Source of the DNA: Anastrepha obliqua
Lineage: Eukaryota > Arthropoda > Insecta > Diptera > Tephritidae
NCBI RefSeq assembly: GCF_027943255.1
Contig: NC_072893.1
Coordinates: forward strand, 88,667,784-88,731,783
DNA: 64,000 bases
Reading direction: 5' to 3'
In this document: positions 10,066 to 21,446 of the stretch, piece by piece
Position numbering within the stretch: position 1 is the stretch's first letter
How the letters are laid out: each line of letters begins with the position of its first letter
Position numbers and translations under genes: made by a program
The notes under the pieces: generated by a model
Seen by the model: only the letters and a program-made list of their open reading frames with translations
Told to the model about the DNA's origin: nothing
The model's database searches: none

Positions 10066-12971
10066 AATGTTTTAGAAGTAAATATGTATTCTGGTTAGAT
10101 TTGACCAGTTTCATAAGTAAATTGCCCAAACGTTGGCTGTTGACTTCCATGATTCAATAATAATATTTTACATACACTTATAAATTCTCAACAAGAAATG
10201 TTTAAGTTGTGATTGATTCTTTAAATTGATTTTCTGGAACAATTGTAATTTTTAATATTAGATATTTATTTATTTATTTCAGTCTACAGAGAGCTGTCTA
10301 ACAGACTAATACAACAGTTAAATTTTACAAAAAGCTTAAGATTAAATTTCTTAATATCAACATTAAAATCGATTACACAATCGAGGCAAAATATGAGCTT
10401 GGAAGGGATAGGTCAAACAAAAATTAATGAAAAATAAATTCTTCGCTATATGGTAACATTTCTCATTTATTTTCAATTTGTACATTGCAAAAGTTTATGC
10501 AGTGGGACAGGCAAATATACATTACCAATAAATTTAATTAATTTAATTAAATAATAATTTAATAATTTAATTAAATATAAAATTAATTTCAAACCATTGA
10601 TTTCCAGAAGCAACAAAAGCAGTCCATATTATCGATTATTTATTGTTATCTGCACTTAAAAGAATTAAAAAAATTGTTTATCTCAACATCAAAAAACTTG
10701 AACGGTATTTATGAAGTGTGCCTAATGGCTTAATTATTTCTTATTCGCGATTACGTTTCATAAAGAATGAAGAAGATATTTTATTGACTTGACTTCCGTG
10801 AGGCGGCTGAATGTATTTGAGTTGGATGTCAATTCAGTTAAGAGTGGGTTTTGCTGCGTTTGTATTTTGTGCTTGTAGGAAAAGCATTTTTTTTTAATTT
10901 TACCAACAATATATCTCAGTAAATAATACAAAAGGTGGCGCCTTCCAAAAACCGCTACTTTATTTTTAGCGACTTAGGGCCTTCACCCATGGGTCCTAGC
11001 GTTAGGGTAGCGTATGCAACAAAATGTATGCGAAGCATATGCTTCGTTGTTGCACACAGGTGTTAAATTGGTGAACCGCATACGGGTCGTCAGCTACTTA
11101 AACTCGTCAAAGCAAGCATTTAGCATGACGCTTATCGTACTGCAAATATCCTGTACGCTTGTAGTTTGTTGATGTAATGTTTTGCATTTGGCATTCAAAA
11201 GGAATGTCTGAAAGGTTTTTATCTACAACTAAGCAATATTCTATGAACTTTCCTTTGTAATTTTGTAATTTAAAAAATATTCTTAATAATTATCTGCAGA
11301 TTAGTAATGCTTTTGAAAAAAGTTTCCTCAGTGTTCTATGGAGGAGTTAAAATGGTGAGATATAACTTTTGTTAAAGTTTGCCTACGGAGTATGGCTGAG
11401 AAATCCACATCTTCTTGTACTCCGTCTACGACACCAAAATCTCAAAAAGAATGATACTTGCCTCAGCGTAATCATAATCCTCACCTCCTGGCTAAAGCAT
11501 TCGCGCATGTTTGTATTTTGCTTTTTAATAGCCGGCTTCACAATTTCTACAAACCCCTTAAATCTTTTTCAGACAACCTGTAAAATGTTTGAAATGTGTA
11601 ATCATCCTCTGGGCACTCCCTCGTGGCAATGAACTATTTGCTGTTTGAGTTATTCCTAAAGTGCGGATGCATCCAGTGCCGCCTTTTCTTTATTTCTCCC
11701 CAGATGGAGAAAATAAAATAAATTCCTTTTCATCGCTTGATATATTGACAACTCGTACTTTGGCGATAGCTAGTTGCATTGTGTGCGGACAAGCATACGT
11801 ATCGTCATCGGCAGTACATCGCCCCGTATGCGAAGGCCCTTGGGCAACTAACTGGCATCAGTGAGAAAATAAACAAACCTTTTTTGTGCAGATATCTGCA
11901 TATGCAAATATATGTGTGCACGATGTATTCTTTATTCCACTCACTTTCCCTTATTCTTCCTCTTTTTTTGTTTATTTATTTCCTGTATTGGCGTCACGGC
12001 CTTGGGAAAGCGCATCATTATATTTCATCATTCATGGCCATGTGCATGTGTTAGTGGCTCACTAAAATTAACTGCATGAAACCGATATACAAAAAATTTC
12101 CAAGAATTTACTTAGTAATTTATTTTATTTTATTCAAATTACTTTCAAACTTAATTTAAATATAAATTAATTTAAAAAACAAGAACAAATTCCAATTTTT
12201 ATTAAAAAAAACAACTAATCGATTCAAGAACATAACAATTTGTATCTTTTTTCTGAAGTACAATACATACATATGTATGTCATTCTTTTCTCTTGCTTTT
12301 ATTTAATTATTTTATCCGGAAGTGAATTTTGCATCTGAATTTTTTTTTTCACCTAAAATGCAGTTAATTTTCTCAAATAAACTGCTACATAAATTCTATA
12401 TGCATAATTTTTTGCACGTATAATTTTACATACGATTATTTTCTAGAAATATAGCTCCAAAAGTTTTATATTAGATAAAAAAATTTTGTTTGGTTTTACC
12501 AAAGTTCCAACCCTCTAGTTGTCCCTCGACCACACAGCTTCAGTTGGATATCTCTTTGATTAAATTAAATTAACCTCGAATCGTATTCTAGGACGTCTTC
12601 AAGTAAATCGAATGCAAGGGAATAAGAATTTTTTGCGTAGTGGGGCCTGCAGCATTTATTGCACTAATATCTTCACTTTTCCAACGCTTTTTCGGCTGTT
12701 CGTGTTCTTTTTGTTTTGATACGCTGAACAGTCTCCGCACTTAGCAGTTTTACATAACGAAAACACGTATGCGATACAATTTTTTTTAGTAACCAAGTAA
12801 AATAAATCATTCATTGCTATAAAAATGTGTATAATGTATACGAGTATGTACACGCGTGAGTGATTAGTATGTGACACTTACAAAATACTCCATTGGAAGC
12901 ATAAGTTTGCATTCGTTTTCAAATAAAGAGCTTAACATTTTATTAATGTTTGTACTGTGTAATTTAAGTAA
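10066..12971. other. unassigned AT-rich DNA
   Basis: No supported gene. The segment from ~10262, beginning with a (tatt)n run, may be the 3' end of an old retroelement on the - strand. ORFs at 11369-12054 overlap each other in several frames and have no family resemblance. Confidence 0.4.
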
Positions 12972-12973
12972 TA

Positions 12974-14249
12974 CAAGGTGAAGTCCAAAATAAACAAGAC
13001 TGAGCTAAAATAGACGACAGGAGCTTTGTTCTGATAACTTCGAGATTATTTATTGAAAATAGTCCCCTCTGGCCTCGATACACTGTTTTGCGCGATCTAT
13101 GTAAAAGCTTTTCGAAAGAGTGTTTCAGGCCATTAACCGGAATGTCCTTCAGGATGTCGATACAAGCCTTTTGGATTGCCTCTACGTACGCAAAACGTTT
13201 TCCTTTCGTGGCCAAATGCAATTTTCCGAATAGGTAAAAGTCACAGGATGCCATATCAGGAGAATACGTTGAGTGATTGATGGTTAAATTGCGATTCCTA
13301 GTCAAAAAATCAGTCACAAGACTGGATTGAAGAGATGATGTATTATCATGCAATAAGCGCCAGCTTCCTCTTTCGCGGTATTCAGGGCGAATTCGACGAA
13401 TGCGATGCAACAAACGCTTCAAAACGCCAAGATAGAAAATTGCATTGACAGTTTGGTCCATTGGCATGAACTCCTTGTAAATAATTCCCTTAGAAAACAA
13501 ATGAGCATCAACTTGATTTTTGACTTCTCCAAACGCGATTTTTTGGGTGGTGGCTCGTCTGGGGCCTTTCATTCGGCACTTTGATGCTTAGTTTCAGGTT
13601 CATGTTGGAAATACCAGTGTGGTAAAGGAAGTTGTCGTATTTTCTCGTCTCTTTAATGAGGTCTTTCGAATGTTGAATTCTAGCAATTTTTGGTCCTCAG
13701 TTAACTTGTGCGGATTGAAACGTGCACAGACCTTTCATGAGCTCAAATGATCAGTTGAAATGCTATACATCGATGTTTTAGAGATATTCAACTCCGATTT
13801 CATGAATTTCAACTGTGATTTCGGTTCATTTTTGACAAATTTACGAACAATTTCGATGGAGTTTTCTCTGATTACTTATTTTGGGCGGCCCGTATGTTCA
13901 TTGTCATGTACATATGTCCTCACAACCATCTCTGAAATGTGTGAACCACTCTTGAACTCTGGCACGAGATAGACAATCACCACCATAAACTTTTTTGATC
14001 AATTCAAATGTTTCAGGAAACATTTTACCGATTTTAAAACAAAATTTGATATTAGCTCTTTATTCGAAACTTTGTTTTGTACCGATGACACAAACATACT
14101 GACACTTTAGATGCAATAACTGCGCTTCCACTGAACCGAATGTCACCAACCTTTCAAACCTAATTTTCAACGCATTAACTCATTAAGAAGATGACGCCAT
14201 CAAAACAATTTGTATGACGCCAGTCTTGTTTATTTTGGACTTCACCTTG
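12974..14249 (-). mobile_element. mariner-type element, decayed inside, perfect ends
   Basis: Inverted terminal repeats of 28 bp (12974-13001 and 14222-14249) match perfectly and begin caaggtgaagtccaaaataa. They are flanked by TA on both sides (12972-12973 and 14250-14251), the mariner target duplication. The 1276-bp length is normal for mariner. The transposase runs on the - strand and is interrupted. Perfect ends on a decayed interior are unexpected for a simple old copy. Confidence 0.93.
13040..14095 (-). pseudogene. mariner transposase pseudogene (D34D)
   Basis: Reading from the right end on the - strand: a start-region helix-turn-helix with NIKFCFKIGKMFPETFEL, YGGDCLSRARVQEWFTHFRD, then several frameshifts. 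An open frame (start near 13572) carries LLHDNTSS, then YSPDMASCDFYLF, then GKRFAYVEAIQKACIDILKD. The HDN and CDF aspartates are 34 residues apart, the mariner D34D spacing. The first catalytic segment is not clear. The protein resembles the mariner-type sequences often annotated as SETMAR-like in insects. Stops and frameshifts in the N-terminal half make it non-functional. Confidence 0.85.
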
Positions 14250-14251
14250 TA

Positions 14252-15369
14252 GTTTCAGTTCAAGTAGCGAATTCGAATTTCGTACCGGTACCACAAATTC
14301 ATTCGATATGAGAAGAAAAATTAAACCAGTCTATCACATTCTGAAGAATAGAAGTAAAATCGCACGCTTTTGAATGCATTCACACAGAGCTCGTTACACC
14401 GTTTTTTCGCTGTTTAACGTTTATCAAAGCCAACTAGGTAATATGCAGCAGTTTAAAAAAATACCTGTCAGCAGTTACAAAACGTCACTTGCCGAGCCAT
14501 CGAAAATGTCAGCCATGGTTAGAAAGTTGTATCCTTTGTTGAGGCCTAGTCATGCAGAACTGTACGGTCGAACAACGAAAATAAATTGTGAAAATCTACT
14601 ATTGATTAGTGAATGCGCTGCGGGGAAAATAAGAAGACGTTGAACGTCATTGGATTACTTGATTTTACAGAAAGTGTGTGTAGAAATATTTCTTATTAAA
14701 TTTCGATCTAAAAGACGAGACCTAAAGCATCACTGATGGAATTAAGCTGGCAATATGCCAAAATGTCATCAACAATATTGTCAAAAGGCCTAAGATCATT
14801 AACCATCTAGTCTTAACTTTTTGTTACTATGAAAAATTCGAAGCTTTTCGAATATTATAAATACTGAGTTTTAATTTCAGTGTACGCTTATTGAGATACC
14901 CAATATGGGACACCTTCTACTCATTTAGTGCTTTCAGAAAAAATTATTGATAATTATCATGTCTTGAAAGTTTGTCCAATGCACAGTGCATCCCGTGAGC
15001 TAAGTAGCCAAAACAAAAAATTTATAAATTTATTTATTGAAAATTTTAATTACTGGAAGCAACCACCTAACACATTATTAATCACTTCACATACGAATTG
15101 TTAAATATGCATGTTTTTAATGGCTGACTCACTGTCTACACTGGGGTCCAATGCAATTTTTCATATTTATGAAGTCCAGTTACTACAATTCCTCCTACAT
15201 TGAACGCCAATCAAAAAGGGCCGGGAGAACTAATTTTTAACCTTTTATGAACCTGAGCTGAATTTAGTGTAATAATTGCGCGATTACCTCGTTTTGATAC
15301 ATGCCTTTCGACAAGTTGAGTCCAAATGGAGGAAGAGCGGATTTAAGAGGGCATGCGAATTAGTAACGT
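14252..15369. other. unassigned
   Basis: No gene or element recognised. An 89-codon frame at 14374-14643 has no recognisable motif and is probably chance. Confidence 0.4.
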
Positions 15370-15600
15370 GCGGAATACCTTCATGGACATATATTGAGTA
15401 TGTCGGAGTCCATTGTTGAGCCAATGATTCGCGATTTTCATGATTCAACTGAAGCTCTTCGTCTGCGATGCCTGGTGGTTGGACTCCCATGACGACATCC
15501 GGGAGTCGGAAGCTTAGGAAGGTGGTAAGAGACTCACAATGAATGCCATCGAATGTCTGTTTGTAAACTGTCTGATTCAGTAGTTGTAGTAGTCTAGTAA
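15370..15600 (-). repeat. dispersed repeat R, copy 1
   Basis: It shares an ordered set of words with 17935-18250: cttcgtctgc, ggttggactc, acgac, aaggtg, and gatgaat. Identity is only partial. On the - strand it encodes a broken SSESSHQPxxxK-like peptide, suggesting a degenerate protein-coding retroelement. The family was not identified. Confidence 0.5.
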
Positions 15601-17934
15601 ACTAGCCCTGTCTAGTGGGCTGGACTTCGTGTTTTCAAGTTGGGTTTGTTTTACTATGGTAAACTATTGTCGTCTTCCTGAACCCCTCGCACTAAGTTAT
15701 AACTTGTAAATATAATACACGTTTTTCATACACTTTGCCCAAGAATGATAGAAAGAAGATTGCGCCCATCAGAGCGTACGTGACGTCACGTTTGCTGAGT
15801 TGTGCAGTATTGCCAACCATTTGCTCTTCGCAATAAATTTAGTGCTTTTTTATACCGAAAATGCGAAAATTTTGAAGTTTCGTGTTTGTTTCGTTTTTTT
15901 AATTTAAAGCTACCGAAACTTTAGGTTAAAAAACAAACTATATTATTAAACAAAAAAAGGATAAAAAAGGTCACTCTGAGAAGATTTTAGTGCTAATGAA
16001 AATTAGCTGGTTTTTATAAAATTTGATATTTTCAAAGTGTGAATTTAATTTTTGGCTCCATTTAAGGTTATGCAAAAATATTGAATGCCCCTCTCTCAAC
16101 TCTTCTTAAGATTGAAAACCTTTTTACACATTTTAAAAAGCCTTTGAATTTATTGAATGCGAATTAAAACCATAGAGGTGTAATCGTTTCTTCCGGTCAT
16201 CAATCCTTAGTGAGACATAGGACATTAAGAGTTATATTCATTGTAAAAATAAACAACATAATACCAGAAAATACTAAAGAAACCACACTGACATTTTTAC
16301 AAAAAGAGTACCTTATCTAGTCACATAACCTCAAATATAGCAAATAAGTCGTTCCCTTAACAAAAGAGTCTCGCTTAAAAAAAAAACTCATAAATTAAAT
16401 TATACATAAGCATAACACATTTATTTAAGAAAACGCACATTTTAAAGACAATTTGTCACGCATACAAAGTTCTTTAAGTGATTCAATAAAAATTTGTTGG
16501 GTTATTTTCTTTGAATGGGCATTTTAGTGCATTTTTATATCCAAAGCTAGGCAACACTGCAGTAGCGAGAGAGAGATTTGACTGCCGAAAGCAGAAGAAC
16601 ACCAACAACACCTGCAATCGCGGGCAATGCCACCAGATGTAAAAAAAAGTAAAGCTAAATAAAACTGAGTGAATTATTTAAATAATTATTAAAAAAATGT
16701 ATTGATTTTACAAAATTATAAACATGACATTTTAATTAGAAAAGCTAGAAAAATGTCATGAAGAACGAACTAAAACTCCGAGACAAAAAATAATAAAAAT
16801 AACAAAAAAAAGAATGATAAATCAAGTTACGAAATTGGTAATCTGGCCATACTGGAGCTAAAATCACGTAACTAGTTGTCAAATTCGCTGAGCGCAAAGT
16901 AACGGGACCACGATAGGCGCCACCTCATTATTCTGTCCATCATGCACTTTGCCGATCTTATTTAATATAGTTGTGAGTAAGAATGGTAACAATGCGTGCT
17001 TCTGCATGTTTGCCCAATTTTCCCGGTGTGTTATTTGATTTTAATAAAATTACAAAGTCATTAATTTTGAAAAAAATTTAGCGTGTTTTGCAAATTATTG
17101 CTTTTGCATCTTTCCACTGTACATTCTTCACATTTCTCGATAAGTAATCGACCCCCTTATCGTTCAGTAGATATGGAAGCTATTGATACAATTTGATAAG
17201 ACTGAAACTAATTCGCCTATTATTTACGGCGATACTTAAGCACTTCTTCCTCTGCCTGGTTGACTTGAAACCTAATTACCATGTATTGAACTTATCTGAA
17301 TTATAAATTGTCTATCCTTTCCAAATACTGTCAAATCTCACTCTCTTGAACAGCCGAGATAACAGCAAAACTTGTATTCCATTAAGGTAGTTCGTCCGAA
17401 AAAGACAAGTAAATCATAACAAATTTATGAATTTTGTTAACTTTTTAGATTTGTGGTCTGCATAAAGTTCAGTTAGAAAAATTATCATTAGCTTCTTACA
17501 TTGTTTTGTAATGAATATTCCTACTTAATGAACGGTGACTTTCTCATTAATTCAATTTTTTGACGTTGAGAGGAGAGATATCTCTCCCTTCTCCCGTACC
17601 GCGATTCCTAGCTTAGTTCGCAAATTTGCATCCAGATTTCCTATAAAAAACTTTGTAATTCTGGTGAAAAAATGTATCAAAATAACGAGGCTGTAATTGC
17701 AGCTGTGGCGAATCACCCAAACCATCCGAAACAGTAAGATTGACTTAAAAATAAATTTTTTGAACACATATGGATTCAATTCCTCAGTTCCATAGTAAAC
17801 TTCAGCGATCCTGCACATTTTTGGCTAAATGGTTTTGTTAACAAAACGATTGGCCGCTTATAAGCCAAAGTCTGCTTGAAAAGACGACACTACGTCATGA
17901 AAAAATTATGCGGCTTTGTTATCGCAGTGAAGTC
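15601..17934. other. unassigned AT-rich DNA
   Basis: No supported gene. GC content rises locally near 15770-15830 and 16550-16640, each with tgcagt/ttgcc words in opposite orientation, which may mark a weak old inverted-repeat element. The evidence is too thin to call it. Confidence 0.35.
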
Positions 17935-18250
17935 ATCAGTAGTCATAGTCCACTTCATCTAACGGGAGGCTCGGAAAATACTCTGTTTCGACGGGGTGGG
18001 CCCAGAGGGAGTAACTCACTGCAATATCCGGAACATAAATGTGCCAAAGGCAGCTGAAACACTTCGTCTGCAAAGGTTGGTGGTTGGACTCGGATAACGA
18101 CTTTTGGTGTATGGAGCTCCATAAAGGTGTTAAGTGGCTCCCGATGAATATCATTTATAGACTGTCTGTATAGTGGGAGGACCTTTGATTGTCATGTATG
18201 GTCCTGGATATCGCCATCCAAGTAATGTAGATGCCTTCTGACGTACCAGG
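17935..18250 (-). repeat. dispersed repeat R, copy 2
   Basis: On the - strand an open piece reads SESNHQPLQTKCFSCLWHIY, then PDIAVSYSLWAHPVETEYFP. The first part corresponds to the peptide seen in copy 1 at 15370-15600. Probably a fragment of a retroelement coding region; class unknown. Confidence 0.5.
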
Positions 18251-18844
18251 AGGCGCTATAATTCAGCGAGAATACCATAGTATGTAGATAATTTATTCTT
18301 TGCATATTTTTTATGTTATTTTTTATAAAACAGAATTAAATGCCACCTAAGTAAGACATGTGCATTCATGTCGACAAACCAAGTGGCGGAAAATTTTCAA
18401 ACCATCATAAAATAGCTAGTAAAACACATTTGTTGCCTGTCACTTAACATTTAACATACATTTATCTTTCTGCATTCATATGTATGTGTGTTACTATACA
18501 ATCCCGTGTACTTGCATATGTATGCACCCTGTAGGAAATCTTAATAACTAGTTAGGCTGAGTAAGCTTTCACTTCTTGAATAACGTCTTAGCCCACAAAG
18601 GCAATAAACAATATACTGCACTTAACTTCTAATGATTTGCTCCTAAAAGAAGTGGCAGCGTGCTCGGCAGTAAGACTCAGGGATTCTAGTGTTTGAAAAC
18701 TAAGCCCTTTGGGCATGGAACGACGACAACATGTAACTATAGGCAATGCCAGAGACTATATGAAAATTATCCTAGATTATGGCACGAACTTTCACCTACA
18801 TATGTTTCCTATTCAGAAAAGAATATAGGAGAGAACAATATGAA
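18251..18844. other. unassigned
   Basis: AT-rich, with tatgtatgtg simple sequence near 18480. No gene seen. Confidence 0.35.
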
Positions 18845-19345
18845 AGCAAGCTCTCTCTATATAGGCGAGTTTAAGATGGACTGCGGTTTTGGACTAGATA
18901 TTTATTTGTGAACTTGGTGCCCCTCTGTTACTCAGCAAAAATGCGTCAACATCTTCCAAGTAAAAGTACTAGGTCTTCACGGAGGCTGCATTATCTTAAT
19001 GACAACAAAGTAGCGAATTATTCTGACAACCGTCGGCGTTACTAGCAATATCATCTTATGTAACGAAATCCTAGGTAATGAGGAAAAGCCAAACGAAATT
19101 ACTTTCAGTGTTTTAGTCGATGCTAATTTCTCTTACCTGTGTTCCTGGTCATCAGAATATCGAATATAATTTAGAAGTGCACGCATCGACTAAGGTAAAA
19201 GTCTGCCTGGAATTATCAATAGTGACGCTACTAGGCTGCTTCTTCGATCTTGACTTTAATCGTCTAGCTGACAAGCCTGGACATTTAGAGAGAAAGTGCA
19301 ACCACTGTATGCCTTCAATTTACCATTTCATATGCCCTTTGTGAA
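18845..19345 (+). pseudogene. LINE RNase H-domain relic
   Basis: Broken frames contain a start-like KMDCGFGLDIY, then LNDNKVANYSDN (where RNase H domains have xVxIYSDS), then LTCVPGHQNIE (the WVPGHxxIxGN motif) and FNRLADKPG. The order matches the C-terminal RNase H of R1/LOA/I-type non-LTR elements. Frames change repeatedly and ends are not definable, so it is an old fragment. Confidence 0.5.
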
Positions 19346-19712
19346 ATGCACCGATCGGCAAATGAAATGATAAACAAAAACTTGTCAACTTGTTGCCTAC
19401 TTCCAGGCGAGAAGAAACTTTAGTGTAACTCGCAGAAGCACTTTAAATTTTCTGGCCCTTAATTTGTGAAGCATTGCTTCCAGGCTGTGTGTCAAAAACA
19501 ATCATATTTCACCTGAAGGATCATAGGTATACTTCTGCTCAAATATGAACGAGACGGTATCAATAAAACGGTCCGCGGATGACATATGGCAAAAATAATT
19601 TTTTTGTTTTTTGGTAGGACTATTATAAGCTTACATGGCAAATTTCAGCGTGATATGTCACATAGTTTGTTTTCTGTGCTACTGTAAACAAGTCAAGCTC
19701 GAGTGTGTTCTA
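19346..19712. other. unassigned flank of the mariner insertion
   Basis: No gene seen. The TA target of the mariner copy lies at 19711-19712. Confidence 0.35.
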
Positions 19713-20981
19713 TGAATAAGTTCGTGCGGTTTTACAACAGATGGCGTAACTTGATTATTATTCCATCGATCCACATTTCCAAACATTCATTGGAGAGCTA
19801 CTGTCGTAAGGCACAAACGTCAGTATAAGTTTTTTATTTGAAGCGTAAACAACAATATTTTTACCACACTTGAAAATGTCGAATTTCGTGCCAAATAATG
19901 TGTTTTTGCGGGGAATTCTTCTTCATTATTTTAATATGAAGAAAAAAGCAGCCGAAAGTCATCGTATCTTGGTGGAAGTTTATGGTGAGCATGCTCTAGC
20001 TGAGCGAACGTGCCAGAAGTGGTTTGCACGCTTTAAAAGTGGTGATTTTGGCTTGGAAGACGAAGAACGCGAGGGTGCGCCGCCAAAGTTCATGGATACC
20101 GAATTGGAGGAATTGCTCGATCAAGATCCGGCTCAAACGCAAGAAGAGGTTGCAAAAACTTTGGGAGTTGATCAATCAACCATTTCCAAACGTTTAAAAG
20201 CCATGGGAATGATCCGAAAGGTAGGCCATTGGGTGCCGTATGAATTGAAGCCAAGAGACGTTGAACGCCGTTTTATGGCATGCGAACAACTGCTTCAACG
20301 GCACAAAAGAAAGGGTTTTTTGCATCGAATTGTGACTGGCGATGAAAAGTGGGTCCATTACGACAATCCAAAACGTCGGGCAACGTATGGATACCCTGGC
20401 CATGCTTCAACATCGACGTCGGCGCAGAATATTCATGGCCTGAAGGTTATGCTGTGTATCTGGTGGGACCAGCTGGGTGTTGTGTATTATGAGCTACTGA
20501 AACCGAATGAAACGATTACGGGGGATGTCTACCGACGACAATTGATGCGTTTGAGCCGAGCACTGCGAGAAAAACGGCCGCAATACGCCGATAGACACGA
20601 TAAAGTTATTTTGCAACATGACAATGCTCGGCCACATGTTGCACAAGTGGTCAAAACATACTTAGAAACGCTCAAATGGGATGTCCTACCCCACCCGCCG
20701 TATAGTCCAGACCTTGCGCCATCCGATTACTATCTCTTCCGATCGATGCAACATGACCTGGCTGACCAGCACTTCCGTAATTACGATGAAGTCAAAAACT
20801 GGATCGATTCGTGGATTGCGGCAAAACCGACCGAATTTTTCACAAAGGGAATCCGTGAATTGCCAGAAAGATGGGAAAAAGTAGTAGCAAGCGATGGACA
20901 ATACTTTGAATATTAAATTTGTAACCATTTTACGTCAATAAAGTTTCAAATTTCGAAAAAAAAACCGCACGAACTTATTCA
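19713..20981 (+). mobile_element. complete mariner element, apparently intact
   Basis: The 1269-bp element has perfect 21-bp inverted ends (19713-19733 and 20961-20981, beginning tgaataagttcgtgcggttt). TA lies on each side at 19711-19712 and 20982-20983. A single full-length transposase frame occupies 19876-20916, leaving 163-bp and 65-bp untranslated ends. An aataaa signal overlaps the 3' region at 20938-20943. No frameshift, stop or missing catalytic residue was found, so this copy is a good candidate for a recently active element. Confidence 0.95.
19876..20916 (+). CDS. mariner transposase (Mos1-like, D,D34D)
   Basis: A 346-aa cut-and-paste transposase, close to the 345 aa of Mos1. The ATG at 19876 is chosen because MSNFVPN aligns with the Mos1-type start; an upstream TTG in frame is not needed. 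Seen in order: N-terminal helix-turn-helix (~5-55, including RTCQKWFARFKSGDF), second HTH (~85-112, DQSTISKRL), linker HWVPYEL (~118-124; family WVPHEL), and a DDE/D core. Its three aspartates sit at D156 (TGDEKW), D249 (LQHDNARPH) and D284 (PSDYYLF), the same positions as in Mos1. YSPDLAP precedes the last. The C-terminus reads ELPERWEKVVASDGQYFEY, as in mauritiana-group proteins. It would bind the element's ends and insert at TA. Whether it is expressed or active cannot be read from sequence. Subfamily placement (mauritiana or a neighbour) is inference. Confidence 0.96.
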   Translation: MSNFVPNNVFLRGILLHYFNMKKKAAESHRILVEVYGEHALAERTCQKWFARFKSGDFGLEDEEREGAPPKFMDTELEELLDQDPAQTQEEVAKTLGVDQSTISKRLKAMGMIRKVGHWVPYELKPRDVERRFMACEQLLQRHKRKGFLHRIVTGDEKWVHYDNPKRRATYGYPGHASTSTSAQNIHGLKVMLCIWWDQLGVVYYELLKPNETITGDVYRRQLMRLSRALREKRPQYADRHDKVILQHDNARPHVAQVVKTYLETLKWDVLPHPPYSPDLAPSDYYLFRSMQHDLADQHFRNYDEVKNWIDSWIAAKPTEFFTKGIRELPERWEKVVASDGQYFEY

Positions 20982-21092
20982 TAGTACATGACATAAGCTT
21001 TTATTTCGGCATAGGGAAAATTTTTTTTTATAAAAACTGTTCTGGGCAGATGGGGGTGTCCGGTTGGCGAAGAATTCCCCATATATATATAT

Positions 21093-21398
21093 AATTGGCG
21101 CGTACACCCTTTTTGGGTGTTTGGCCGAGCTCCTCCTCGTATTTGTGGTGTGCGTCTTGATGTTGTTCCACAAATGGAGGGACCTACAGTTTCAAGCCGA
21201 CTCCGAACGGCACATATTTTTATGAGGAGCTTTTCCATGGCAGAAATACACTCGGAGGTTTGCCACTGCCTGCCGAGGGGCGAGCGCTATTAGAAAAATG
21301 TTTTTCTTATTTTTGGTGTTTCGGAGATTCGAACCGACGTTCTCTCTGTGAATTCCGAATGGTAGTCACGCTCCAACTCATTCGGCTACGGCGGCCGC
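21093..21398 (-). repeat. tRNA-headed SINE, full-length copy 5
   Basis: The head is at the right (ends ggctacggcggccgc), with B-box-like gattcgaaccgacg. The central domain is complete, and the 3' tail hairpin (caccctttttgggtg) is preserved, followed on the left by aatt and a (ta)n tail. The head end is also followed by (ta)n, then a second SINE tail fragment at 21425-21446. Subfamily with the ccctttttggg hairpin. Confidence 0.92.
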
Positions 21399-21424
21399 AT
21401 ATAATATATGATATATATATATAT

Positions 21425-21446
21425 TATTGGCGCTTACATCCAAAAA
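21425..21446 (-). repeat. SINE 3'-tail fragment
   Basis: attggcgcttacatccaaaa matches the start of the SINE tail on this strand, after a (ta)n run. It looks like the remnant of a second copy next to copy 5. Confidence 0.5.

Noticed and set aside
14374..14643. 89-codon open frame
   Set aside because: No family resemblance, splice signals or neighbours that would support a gene.
21300..21398. tRNA gene in SINE heads
   Set aside because: The A- and B-box-like words are present but no full cloverleaf or acceptor stem can be drawn, and the head continues into the SINE body.
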